Source: Georhizobium profundi (GTDB lineage: Bacteria; Pseudomonadota; Alphaproteobacteria; Rhizobiales; Rhizobiaceae). From it: a stretch of DNA of 64,000 nucleotides. How positions within the stretch are numbered: position 1 is the stretch's first letter; the number at the start of each line of letters is the position of its first letter. The stretch covers positions 761,001 to 825,000 of the forward strand of contig NZ_CP032509.1 of the NCBI RefSeq assembly GCF_003952725.1, in the 5' to 3' direction. A model generated the notes under the pieces. The model made no database searches. It was not told the origin of the DNA and was given only the letters and a program-made list of their open reading frames with translations. The translations under genes and the position numbers were made by a program. This document shows positions 33,348 through 42,497 of the stretch, piece by piece.

Positions 33348-34730
33348 CCTGGAACTGGCGCATCGGAAGCGAAGACGAGCGCAGGTCAGGCGGCATCGAA
33401 CCGGCGCAAAGGGAAGCGCTGGAAAAGATGACGCGACTGATCAACAGCCCGGGCGACTGGATGCGGAAAATGAAATGAACTGAGGGAGCTGTCGCGGCCG
33501 GGTTTAAAGCGAACGACCGGCTATGCCGGGATCGCGCAAGCCAGAGCGGCGCGGAGGCGCTGTCGGCGAAACGATACCGAGGCTGGTTCTCAGTTCTAGG
33601 CAGGATGGGGGAATATGGATATTGGTGTTCATAGCCTGTTGGACCTTCCTAAGAGGTTTGGCGGGTCAGGCCTTCGGCAGTGTTACAGCACTGGCGGAGG
33701 CCGTCTCTCACGAAGAGAGAGAGTTGGAGTATACGATAGGTCTGATAATTCAATTGGATATCACGCACCACCTAGCTGTATAGTTAACGCTGTCTAGATC
33801 CACGCGACCAAACCAAGTGATGAAGACACGCTGAAAAAGGCTTCAATTGGGATGGTTGAGTAGCCTTAACTTTAGGTTTTCGGATTAAGCCGATAAGAAC
33901 CACCCGAACGAGAGTGCACGCGTCCTGCGAGGCGGATTTGTGTCGCTACGGAAATGACGCTTGGTTCTGCCACCCCTTAGTCGTTGCCTCCCTCGGCCAA
34001 GATGCTCTCCCAAGGTGGGCAAGCGCGCCCCATTTTGATGCTGGACTACGGCCGCGTCGCTCCATCAAACCACCTCCTCAGTTCGAGTGCGGACATGAAG
34101 CTCTCCGATCCAAAGCTTTTGGTAGCGAAGCCGGAGAGGTTGATTCCTTAGCCGACAAGTGAATAATTGGGTTCAAGATTTTCAGTCTTGCTCTGTCGAA
34201 TGAAGCGATCTCGCAGCCATCTTGTGGTCTTTGATGTATCGCACTATGTACCGACTGCAGTATCGCAACAGCGCCATTACAGCGGCGATTGCTCGGTAGA
34301 GCCCTGACTCGGGCAGTTTTGGCATAGAGTCCCCCCTCTCCGTCAGCTCGAACTGTCCCGCTCTGTCCGCAGTTGTCTACGTGAAGGCCGTTCAGGAGCC
34401 TTCTCGATGGCCAAACATTCGTCCGATTCGGCTCACGTCCATGCCGACGTATCGCGGCATGGATCGCAATCCTTGGCGGCCGATCCAGCGGTTGTTCATG
34501 CTCGCAAGCGTGCTGCCAAGCAGGGATCATTTGGCCGCTATTTGGTTAGGGCGGGGGCTGCTTTCCGATTAGCCTTATGTGGCGAACGGCAGCCTTGACT
34601 TCGATCATGCGAGACGCAAATTCGGTGGGGTCGGCAGCGTGGATCGTATCGAGGCGCGCCGCTGCGATTGCTTGCCTTGGTGCCCTCGACGACGACTATC
34701 GCCCTGATCCACAAAAGCCGGTGACGCGCA
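33348..34730. other. 1.4 kb largely non-coding accessory stretch
   Basis: Lower GC than its surroundings between about 33600 and 33900. No frame here gives a recognisable protein. The best small candidates are 33615-33797 (60 residues, plus strand) and 34407-34598 (63 residues, plus strand), both unsupported by any family or strong ribosome site. I see no tRNA or clear inverted-repeat element boundary. Confidence 0.4.
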
Positions 34731-36332
34731 GTGCCAAGATCGGAGATCGATGCCAAATATCGCGCCTTGGTGGATGAGGTCGAGGCGACGATGAGCGATC
34801 CGGGTGGTGCCGCTGTTTTGGCGCGGAACCTGCAGGATTTGCCTGAGCTTCTGGCAGGCCTGGATCGCAAGACACCGGAGATCGGACCGATCGAAGTGCT
34901 GGTCGATCGTGGTGGTCGGCTCGTCGGCCAGAACGCCGCAGCCGAACAGCGCCTGGGCCTCATGCTTGGGGATCGCCTGCAGGATATCGCCATGTCTCCG
35001 CAGGCGGCGCAACGATTTCTCGTAAACCGGGACAAGGGCGCTGTACCGCTGCTGGTCGCCGACCCGGCCGGAGGCAGGATCCTGCTTTTTGGCCAGCAGC
35101 CTGCGGACGCTGACAGTCCGATGTTGCTGACCGAAGTGCAGCGTGGCATCGATGCCGCGATCCGCGCGCGGCTTGCCGATGCTGCGGGGCTCGCCGCTTC
35201 TGAGAGGCAGCTTCTCAAGGGACTGATGCAAGGCCAGTCGGTTCAGGGCATCGCGCGCGAACTCGGGCGTACCGAAGGCACCGTGCGCCAGCAGTTGAAA
35301 TCGATCATGGCCAAGATGGGGGTGAATTCGCAGCAGCAGTTGATCTCTTCGGCCTATGCCTTGACGCTCATGTACCGGCAGACCGGCTCGGTTCCTGCCG
35401 AAACGTCCCCGCGGCTGCAGGGTGCAACGCTGCACAATGGCAGGCATGGCGTGGTTGCCCGACATGATTTCGGGTTGCCAGACGGCGTGCCTGTTCTTTT
35501 CTTTCATGGAGCGCTCTTCGGTATCACCGCCGTGCCGGGCATGATCGCGGCGGCGCAGACGCTTGGCCTGCGGCTCATCGCGCCGGAGCGTCCCGGATAC
35601 GGGCATACCGTCCTTGGGGATCATCAGGATCCGGTCGCGCTGGCGGTGCAGCAGGCCGTCGATCTTCTGGATACGCTTTGTCTATCGAAAGTGGTGGTGC
35701 TTGCTCACGACATCGGCACCCGCTTTGCCGCGCGCCTGGCGCTCGACGCGCCGGATCGCGTAGCCGCTGTCATTGCGGCGCCGGCCACGCCGCCGATGCA
35801 GACCTGGTCGCAGACGGCAGACATGCCCACGCGGCATCGCGTCAATGCATGGGCCTCGCAGCATCTGCCGGGTCTGATGGACAAGATCGTGGCGCTCGGG
35901 CTTAGCCAGATTGCCCGCGCAGGTGTCGAAGAAATTCCCCGCCTCGTCTTCGACGGCTGCGATTTCGATCAGGCTATCCTCCGTCAGGATGGGGCTGCCG
36001 CAGTCTTGCAGGAAGCTTTCGAGCTGGCTTGGGCGCAGCGCGGGGCCGGATTTCGTGCCGACATGCGCCTGACCAACGAAAACTGGCAGGACGAGGCGGA
36101 CCGCATCAATGTGCCCTTCCTGTGCCTGCATGGCGAGGAAAGCCGCACGGTCAGCCGTAATGCGGTCGAAGATCTCGCGCGAACCCTACCGAAAGGACGC
36201 TTCCGCTTGGTCGAAGCGGCGGGGCACAGCCTGCCTGTCAGCCATACGGCCCTCATCTTGCGCGCTGCCTTGGCGGCTGCGAACGCAGCCGGTCTCGAGC
36301 GTGATGAATTCGGCTTTCGGGATCACAGCTGA
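34731..36332 (+). CDS. LuxR-type HTH fused to an alpha/beta hydrolase
   Basis: 533 residues. Residues 1-140 look like a small sensor (PAS-like) region. Residues 155-205 are a LuxR/GerE HTH (A-S-E-R-Q-L-L-K-G-L, S-V-Q-G-I-A-R-E-L-G-R-T-E-G-T-V-R). Residues 240-520 are an alpha/beta hydrolase with F-F-H-G-A, P-E-R-P-G-Y-G, and L-H-G-E-E near the acid and A-A-G-H-S for the histidine. The nucleophile elbow reads A325-H-D-I-G, with Asp where most have Ser, as in epoxide hydrolases and dehalogenases. The GTG start keeps the sensor whole; an ATG at 34791 has a better ribosome site. Confidence 0.82.
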   Translation: MPRSEIDAKYRALVDEVEATMSDPGGAAVLARNLQDLPELLAGLDRKTPEIGPIEVLVDRGGRLVGQNAAAEQRLGLMLGDRLQDIAMSPQAAQRFLVNRDKGAVPLLVADPAGGRILLFGQQPADADSPMLLTEVQRGIDAAIRARLADAAGLAASERQLLKGLMQGQSVQGIARELGRTEGTVRQQLKSIMAKMGVNSQQQLISSAYALTLMYRQTGSVPAETSPRLQGATLHNGRHGVVARHDFGLPDGVPVLFFHGALFGITAVPGMIAAAQTLGLRLIAPERPGYGHTVLGDHQDPVALAVQQAVDLLDTLCLSKVVVLAHDIGTRFAARLALDAPDRVAAVIAAPATPPMQTWSQTADMPTRHRVNAWASQHLPGLMDKIVALGLSQIARAGVEEIPRLVFDGCDFDQAILRQDGAAAVLQEAFELAWAQRGAGFRADMRLTNENWQDEADRINVPFLCLHGEESRTVSRNAVEDLARTLPKGRFRLVEAAGHSLPVSHTALILRAALAAANAAGLERDEFGFRDHS

Positions 36333-36404
36333 CTACCAGATGGTAGTTTCGCGATCGCTAATCTTGCGCCTAGTTTCGGGAACAAACATCAACAGGATGT
36401 CCCC

Positions 36405-37151
36405 GTGCTTCATCGCAAGATCTGCGCTTTTCTCATCATCGTGCTTGGTGCGCTTCCGGCACATTCTCAAAGCATCGGGGTCTTCACCCCGGGCGATGAA
36501 GGTCGGCCCTTTGAGGACGTTTATGCCAGCGGGCTCTACTCCGCCAATTGTGTCGAAGGAGCGGGTTGCACCTGTGCTGCCTTGCCAATCGACGGGGCAG
36601 AACTCGCCGTGGTCATGGGCATCGCGGCCGTGCCAACCGACACGGCAGGCGTCTGGGACAGTCCGGCAAGCGACCTCAGTCTGACGAATGAGACCGCCGA
36701 TGCCCTTCATGCGCGCTTTGGCGGGACCGGCTATTGCCCGCAAACCGCGCTGGAACCTGTGGACGGCCAGTGGCAGGATGGCCAACCCTTCGACATCACC
36801 GTGCAATGCGGGCCGATGGGCGAGATGTTTCGTCAGGTGCTGGCGAACCAGACACTGGTAACGGCCCGTCTCGACTGGAATGGCGTGTTCTCGGGCGACA
36901 CGATCCAGATGGCTTTCATGGCTGCCGATCCCGACCCGGAATATACGCCCCATGATTTCAATGACGTGACGCCAGTCGAGACGATCGGGACCGCAACGGC
37001 GCAGACCGAGATGGGCGCGATGACATCGACCGGGCGGATGCGGCTTTTGACGCCGCGCCTGTTTTCGGTGACCTGGGACGTGAGCGGTTCGACCGAATTC
37101 GGCCCCTGCAACTGGTCCACCAACCAGCTTGTGACATGGGTCGGGGAATGA
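36405..37151 (+). CDS. Secreted cysteine-containing protein of unknown function (paralogue A)
   Basis: 248 residues from a GTG with AGGA 7 nt upstream. A signal peptide ends around P-A-H-S-Q-S. The mature protein has G-C-T-C near the start, D-W-N-G-V-F in the middle and F-G-P-C-N-W-S-T-N-Q-L-V-T-W at the end. These landmarks recur in the gene at 39673, so the two flank the VWA gene as distant paralogues. The stop overlaps the VWA start (ATGA). The protein is exported, but its role is unknown. Confidence 0.72.
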   Translation: MLHRKICAFLIIVLGALPAHSQSIGVFTPGDEGRPFEDVYASGLYSANCVEGAGCTCAALPIDGAELAVVMGIAAVPTDTAGVWDSPASDLSLTNETADALHARFGGTGYCPQTALEPVDGQWQDGQPFDITVQCGPMGEMFRQVLANQTLVTARLDWNGVFSGDTIQMAFMAADPDPEYTPHDFNDVTPVETIGTATAQTEMGAMTSTGRMRLLTPRLFSVTWDVSGSTEFGPCNWSTNQLVTWVGE

Positions 37152-39676
37152 CGATGAGGGCCATTGCGTCGATCGCGACTGTGCTTGCCATTCTCGGCAC
37201 AGCAGCAATGGCAGAGGAGCAACGGACCATCATCGTGATGGATGGGTCCGGGTCGATGTGGGGCCAGATCGACGGGCGCACCAAGCTGGAGATCGCCAGG
37301 CAGACGGTCGCCGACGTGTTGGCGACGATCCCGGCTGAACAGGAACTCGGATTGATGGCCTACGGCCACCGCGAGCGGGGCAATTGCAGCGACATCGAGC
37401 TGATGGTTCCGCCGGCTGCTGGCACCGGGCCGGATATCGTCGCGCGCGTGAACATGATGCGTTTCCAGGGCAAGACTCCCTTATCCGAGGCGGTGCGTCA
37501 GGCGGCTGGGATCCTGCGTTCAGGTGAGGAAGCGGCAACGGTGGTGCTCGTCACCGATGGGCTGGAGACGTGCGAGGCGGACCCTTGCGCCCTTGGTCGC
37601 GAGCTGGAAGCGGCGGGTCTCAATTTCACCGCCCATGTCATCGGCTTCGGGCTGACTGAGGAAGAGGGCGCGCAGGTTGCCTGCCTGGCGACCGAAACCG
37701 GCGGCAGGTATTTTCAGGCCTCCGATGCAGGGGCGCTGGCAGAGGCGTTGACACAAACCGTTACTGCGGCGCCGGCAGAGGCCACGCCGCCGGCGGCGGA
37801 GGAGGCCCCGCCACCTTCTACCGGTCCCTATTTCGCCGGTGCGCCAAGGATGCCGAACATCGCGCTGGAGCCCACGGGATTGACGACAGGCGCGGAAGGC
37901 ACCGAGCCCGCACCGATCAGCTTTCCCGCTGACGGCAAGGCAAACCAATGCGCTGCGGCCTGTGAGGGCGATGGCGCCTGCGCCGCCTTCCGCTTCGAGC
38001 CGCCGGGCAGCTATTTTGTGGCCGAAGCGCGATGCTTCCTGTTCCCTCCATCTTCCGAGATGGATTACCGGGAAATGAACCCGGAAGAGGGTTGGGTATC
38101 TGGCATCAAGGATGGGGTGCTGATGCTGGTGCGCCCCTATGACGGCCCAGCGGAGAAGGCCTTGTTGTCGGCACCAGATACCGCCGCGCAAGGCGCGCGG
38201 ATCGCCGTGAACTGGTCGGGGCCACGCTCGCCCTATGATTACATAAGGCTGTTCGATACCAATGGCGAATGGGTGGCGGAGACGGCGGTGGGCGATGAAA
38301 ATCCACTGGAGCTGCAACTGCCATGGCGCACCGGCCAGTTCGATCTCGCCTATGTCCTGGAAAGCGGGATCATCAGCGAAAAGCACCCGATCAGCCTGAC
38401 GCCAGCACAGGTGTCGATCTCAGCCCCGTCCGCAGCGCAGGTGGGCGAAGAGGTTACGATCACCTGGGATGGACCGGGCGCGTTCCTCGACAACATTCAA
38501 TTGCTGTCCGAAGTGACCGGCGAGCGTTGGGGGTACGACTATACCCAAGGCAAGGACAGCATGGGCTGGACCATGCCCGACACACCGGGCGCCTATGTCT
38601 TTGCCTATGTGTTTCGCGACAGCGAAGTGATCCACAGCGTGCCGATCACGGTCACTTTGGATCGGCCGGACACATCTGGCGTGCTACAACCCGTGCCCGT
38701 GACATTTACCGGCGAAGGAACCGACGTCTCTCCGCTGGCGATCACATGGTCGGCGACGCCGACGCCCGGACAGGTCCTGCCGCCTGAAGCATGGGCAATG
38801 AATGAGGGTGTCGTTGGCACCATCGAAGCGAAATTCCTGCCTGGCACTTACGAGGTGGTGGGCGATGCGGGCGATACGGTGTTTGCAGGGCAGGTGACGG
38901 TCACCGCTCAAGGACCGAACGACTTCGTCATCGCGCCATCAGCCGCGCTCAGCCCGGCGGGTCCGGACGCCGACCCTGTCAGAATCACCGTCACAGGTCC
39001 CTATATGGGCACCTTCCGGCAATGGTCGGCCATCCCTCTGCCTGATGGCGAGGTGGTGCGCAGCGACAGCGAGATCAACGATGCGTGGGAGGTCGATCTC
39101 TTGCCCGGCCAGTGGCTGATCACTGCGGTTGCCTCCGGCGCCGAAGGCGAGGGCCTTGCAGCGGTGGTCGAGATTACCGAAGCTGGTGCAGCCGAAATCG
39201 GCCAGCCCACATTCGATGTTGCTGCCGTTGACAGTCAGCCGCCGTTTCACCGCCAGTGCATGGGGGCGAACCCGTGCAGCTACAACGACCCTCTCTCCGG
39301 GCTTCGGCTTGTGATGCTGCCTGGGTGGCTGATGCAGGATCCCTACACTCTGACCACTGCTGCGGGCGCGGGCGACGGCCTGCCATCCACGCTGTTCGGG
39401 ATGGCGTCGACCGGTGACAGCATACTCGCCGCTTTGAACCCTCGCCAATGGGATGCGATGCTCGGCCCGTGTGAAGACATCGCCGCTGGCCGGTTGTGCC
39501 GTGCATCCGACATGCCCGATGACGCGCTAGCCGGGTTGCGCGTGCTGAAGGCTACCCTCCGCGTGACAGGGAAGGCGGCAGTCGATCCGATGACCGGCAT
39601 GATCGGCGGCACAGCGCTCGACCTCGATTCCGAAACCGCCGCAACTCTGCGCAGCCGCCTCCTGGGACAACAATGA
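37148..39676 (+). CDS. Exported VWA-domain protein with PAN/apple-like domain
   Basis: 842 residues. A signal peptide is cleaved near A-M-A-E. A von Willebrand A domain spans about 25-215 with MIDAS residues D32-G-S34-G-S36, T in G-K-T-P-L and D in T-D-G-L-E-T. A Pro/Ala linker follows. A Cys-rich stretch of about 250-325 (C-A-A-A-C...C...C-F-L-F) resembles a PAN/apple module. Several beta-sandwich-like repeats (I-T-W, V-T-V-T) come next, and the tail is Cys-containing. The ATG overlaps the upstream stop and the downstream gene overlaps by 4 nt. Such proteins bind ligands or partners in a metal-dependent way; the partner here is unknown. Confidence 0.82.
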   Translation: MTMRAIASIATVLAILGTAAMAEEQRTIIVMDGSGSMWGQIDGRTKLEIARQTVADVLATIPAEQELGLMAYGHRERGNCSDIELMVPPAAGTGPDIVARVNMMRFQGKTPLSEAVRQAAGILRSGEEAATVVLVTDGLETCEADPCALGRELEAAGLNFTAHVIGFGLTEEEGAQVACLATETGGRYFQASDAGALAEALTQTVTAAPAEATPPAAEEAPPPSTGPYFAGAPRMPNIALEPTGLTTGAEGTEPAPISFPADGKANQCAAACEGDGACAAFRFEPPGSYFVAEARCFLFPPSSEMDYREMNPEEGWVSGIKDGVLMLVRPYDGPAEKALLSAPDTAAQGARIAVNWSGPRSPYDYIRLFDTNGEWVAETAVGDENPLELQLPWRTGQFDLAYVLESGIISEKHPISLTPAQVSISAPSAAQVGEEVTITWDGPGAFLDNIQLLSEVTGERWGYDYTQGKDSMGWTMPDTPGAYVFAYVFRDSEVIHSVPITVTLDRPDTSGVLQPVPVTFTGEGTDVSPLAITWSATPTPGQVLPPEAWAMNEGVVGTIEAKFLPGTYEVVGDAGDTVFAGQVTVTAQGPNDFVIAPSAALSPAGPDADPVRITVTGPYMGTFRQWSAIPLPDGEVVRSDSEINDAWEVDLLPGQWLITAVASGAEGEGLAAVVEITEAGAAEIGQPTFDVAAVDSQPPFHRQCMGANPCSYNDPLSGLRLVMLPGWLMQDPYTLTTAAGAGDGLPSTLFGMASTGDSILAALNPRQWDAMLGPCEDIAAGRLCRASDMPDDALAGLRVLKATLRVTGKAAVDPMTGMIGGTALDLDSETAATLRSRLLGQQ

Positions 39677-40377
39677 TGAAGCGTCTTCTCATTTTGCTGA
39701 CCGTCCTTCCCGCTCCTGCGCTTGCCGAGGACGCCATCGTCTTTGCCGACTGCCGCGAGGGCGGATGTTCCTGTCATGTCAGCGCCATCTCGGGTGACGA
39801 GATCGCCGACATTACGGGAGTACCGACCCCGGATGATGCTGCGCAGCAGACGCTTGTGTTCTACGATGGCGCTTTCAGCTGGAGCCGGACTTCGCGCGAT
39901 GATCTCGATCTGGCTATGGGTGGCGACGGGACTTGCGAGATCGAGGTCTTCGACGAGATCGCACCTGAAGACGGCACTTGGACAGGAACGGTCGAAGTCG
40001 AGAACGTCACCGGCTGCAACCCGCAAGTCGTTGCCATGGTGCCGTCCATGGTGAGTGATATGACACAAACACAGTCCATTGCATGGGGCGGTGTGTTCGA
40101 TCCCGCGAAGCTTGCCGGCGGTGGGCAGAGCCCTGTGGTGCGGTGGACGCGGGTTCGATCGGATCACTTTACCGGCTTGGTGCCAATGCCAAAGAACGGT
40201 GTTCTGGACATCACCGTCAACGCCACTGCGACGCTTCTTGCACCCGATCGTGCCGCTGCGACGTTGTCGATCCGCTTCGATGCTGCGCCCGGCGCAGATG
40301 CCGGTGCCCTGGCTTTGATCGGGATGAATGGCTGCGAGGCAAATGCAGCCTACGCGTTTCGCCGCACCGGGAGCTAA
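39673..40377 (+). CDS. Secreted cysteine-containing protein of unknown function (paralogue B)
   Basis: 234 residues with a signal peptide ending P-A-L-A. The mature part begins with D-C-R-E-G-G-C-S-C-H and has I-S-G-D-E-I-A-D-I-T-G-V, corresponding to C-T-C and I-D-G-A-E-L-A-V-V-M-G-I in paralogue A. A-W-G-G-V-F matches D-W-N-G-V-F. It is translationally coupled to the VWA gene. The operon ends here; a weak AGCC/GGCT stem and T-run lie at 40381-40400. Confidence 0.7.
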   Translation: MMKRLLILLTVLPAPALAEDAIVFADCREGGCSCHVSAISGDEIADITGVPTPDDAAQQTLVFYDGAFSWSRTSRDDLDLAMGGDGTCEIEVFDEIAPEDGTWTGTVEVENVTGCNPQVVAMVPSMVSDMTQTQSIAWGGVFDPAKLAGGGQSPVVRWTRVRSDHFTGLVPMPKNGVLDITVNATATLLAPDRAAATLSIRFDAAPGADAGALALIGMNGCEANAAYAFRRTGS

Positions 40378-40438
40378 ACAGCCGGAGCGTGGGCTTTTTC
40401 TTCCACTCCGTCACAGCGCTGGCGATGATTGCGTCGTC

Positions 40439-42409
40439 TTAAGCCGACGCAATCCGCTGATCCGTGACCACCATCACACCCGCGAAGAACTCAGTAAGTT
40501 CCGTGTGGGCCGTGAGGGGGAGCACGTGCGCGATGTATTGGTCCGGGCGGACGACCACGAGGCAGCCGGTTTTGCGGTCGATGCCGCGCAGGTCGAAGAT
40601 GTCGGTGCTGGTCTTGAGGTCGGGGCAGAAGACTTTCTCGTGGTCGATCAAGCCGTAGCGGCCTTTGCAGGGCGTCAGCAGCGGATGCAGCCTTTCGCGC
40701 GGGAGCGATTGGTGGTCGGCTTGATAGACCGCACGCAGGTCGATGACGGCGTCGATGTCTGCCCCGGCCGGCGTGTGCCGTAGAATGGGTGACGCGGAGT
40801 CGTCTGCGAGAAAGTCACAGAGCGATCGCATCGGATCTGTTCGAACCGTCTGGTCAGTCGAGGCGGCGCCGGATCCTTCAAAGGCGAAGATGCGCCAGCG
40901 TCCATCAGCCTTCACGACGTGTCCGAGCTGCATGGGCTTAGCGTCGGCAAAGCGGATGACCGGGGCGGAATGGAAACGCATGCCAACCGGAAAACCGACT
41001 GCCACATGCTGATGGCCGGAAGGTCCTGTAAGTGAAGACTTACGGTATTGTGTCGCCGTACCCGCGGTGAAACGCCCCTGCTTGACGAAATAGCTCTGGA
41101 ATTCCTTGGGATCGACGCCTTGGTCGTCGCCGTTGCCGGACGTCTTCGGCCGCGCGCTGAACATTTTCGCGAATTCGCGATCAAAGTCGATCAGTTCCTG
41201 GGCGATCGCCTGGCGCTCGTCGGAATAGGTTTTCAGGATCTCGGGCTTCAGGATGTTGCGCAGCACGCCTGCCAGCTTCCAGCCAAGATTGAAGCTGTCC
41301 TGCATGGAGACGTTCATGCCCTGGCCCGCTTTCGGGCTGTGCGTGTGGCAGGCGTCGCCGGCGATGAAGACACGAGGCAGGCGGCTATCGTCAGCATCGT
41401 CCTCCCGATCGTCGAAGCTTGCGCAGAGGCGCTGGCCGATCTCGTAGACCGACCACCAGGCGACTTCCTTCACGTCCAAAGTGTAGGGGTGGAGGATGCG
41501 CTGTGCCGCGGCGATCAGTTGCTCGCGCGTGATGTTGCGGCTGGCGACACGCTCGTCCTTGTTGAGCTTGTCCATCTCGATATAGAGACGCACCAGGTAG
41601 CCGCCCTCGCGCGGGATGATCAGCACATTGCCTTCTTTGGCCGAGTGAATGGCAGCCTTTAGGCGAATGTCCGGAAAATCCGAGAAGGCCAGCACGTCCA
41701 TCACGCCCCAGGCGTGATTTGCCGAATCGCCGAGCAATGGCTTACCGAGCGCCTGCCGAACGGCGCTCCGGGCGCCATCGCAGCCCACCAAGTAGCGCGC
41801 CTTGACGATTTCCAGGGCGTCGGCGCCCGACGCTTCGGTGCGCTCAAGCTTGACGGACACGGGGTGGCTTCCGGCTTCCTCGCCCCGCGCGATCTCAAGG
41901 CTGGCCAACCGGCGACCGTAGTGCGGCTCCAGGCGGGTCGGCGCATTGCGCATCGCTTCCAGATAGAAGTCGTGAATGCGGGCCTGATTCAAGATGACAT
42001 GCGGGAATTCCGACAGCCCGTCCTCGGTATCCTGGATGCGCCCGCTGCGGGCTATCTCGCGGGGATTTTCAGGATCCGGCTTCCAGAAGGATGTTTCGTT
42101 GACCCAGTAGGCCTCCTTCAGCACCTTTTCGCTGAAACCGAAGGCCTCGAACATCTCCATCGTGCGACAGGCGATGCCGTCGGCCTGACCGAGTTCGAGC
42201 GGGCCCGGCTTCTGGTCGACAATCATCGTGGTGATATCCGGAAAGGCGGCAAGTTGCGCAGCGAGCGTCAAGCCAGCCGGGCCGCATCCGATGATCAGGA
42301 CGTCCACCTCTGTTGTCGCCGAGCCGGCGGGCATGCCTCCTGCTTCTGGTCTTGCCGGAGGCGCTATGGCGGGATCACCGGTGCGAAAGCCGTCGAGATG
42401 AAACTGCAC
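40439..42409 (-). CDS. mobA: FAD-dependent aromatic monooxygenase, likely 3-hydroxybenzoate 4-monooxygenase
   Basis: 656 residues from a GTG with GGGAGG six nt upstream. FAD motifs: G41-C-G-P-A-G46, the D211-G motif (G-C-D-G-A-R-S) and G351-D-A-C-H-T-H-S-P-K-A-G-Q-G. A C-terminal thioredoxin-like domain is typical of the phenol 2-hydroxylase/MobA group. The N-terminus and length fit MobA, which makes protocatechuate, the same end product as the phthalate-type operon. Phenol hydroxylases are the main alternative. A palindromic operator candidate lies 28 nt upstream. Confidence 0.8.
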   Translation of the reverse strand: MQFHLDGFRTGDPAIAPPARPEAGGMPAGSATTEVDVLIIGCGPAGLTLAAQLAAFPDITTMIVDQKPGPLELGQADGIACRTMEMFEAFGFSEKVLKEAYWVNETSFWKPDPENPREIARSGRIQDTEDGLSEFPHVILNQARIHDFYLEAMRNAPTRLEPHYGRRLASLEIARGEEAGSHPVSVKLERTEASGADALEIVKARYLVGCDGARSAVRQALGKPLLGDSANHAWGVMDVLAFSDFPDIRLKAAIHSAKEGNVLIIPREGGYLVRLYIEMDKLNKDERVASRNITREQLIAAAQRILHPYTLDVKEVAWWSVYEIGQRLCASFDDREDDADDSRLPRVFIAGDACHTHSPKAGQGMNVSMQDSFNLGWKLAGVLRNILKPEILKTYSDERQAIAQELIDFDREFAKMFSARPKTSGNGDDQGVDPKEFQSYFVKQGRFTAGTATQYRKSSLTGPSGHQHVAVGFPVGMRFHSAPVIRFADAKPMQLGHVVKADGRWRIFAFEGSGAASTDQTVRTDPMRSLCDFLADDSASPILRHTPAGADIDAVIDLRAVYQADHQSLPRERLHPLLTPCKGRYGLIDHEKVFCPDLKTSTDIFDLRGIDRKTGCLVVVRPDQYIAHVLPLTAHTELTEFFAGVMVVTDQRIASA

Positions 42410-42436
42410 GAAATCCTCCCACTCGCCTATGCATTA

Positions 42437-42454
42437 TGATAAGTATACGTATCA
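42437..42454. promoter_or_regulatory. Near-palindromic operator candidate upstream of mobA
   Basis: TGATAAGTATACGTATCA is an 18-bp imperfect palindrome with a TATA-rich core and one mismatched base pair between the half-sites. It lies just ahead of the monooxygenase start. No regulator gene is next to it. Confidence 0.45.
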
Positions 42455-42497
42455 AATGGGTGTGGTCAATGGTAGGACTGCAGAGGGCCCTCGTGGA

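Noticed and set aside
33615..33797. Possible 60-residue gene in the accessory gap
   Set aside because: No convincing ribosome site, no similarity to a known family and composition close to random; mentioned only as a weak candidate in the gap entry.
34605..35624. 339-codon minus-strand frame opposite the LuxR-hydrolase gene
   Set aside because: No family features, while the plus strand has an HTH and a complete hydrolase core.
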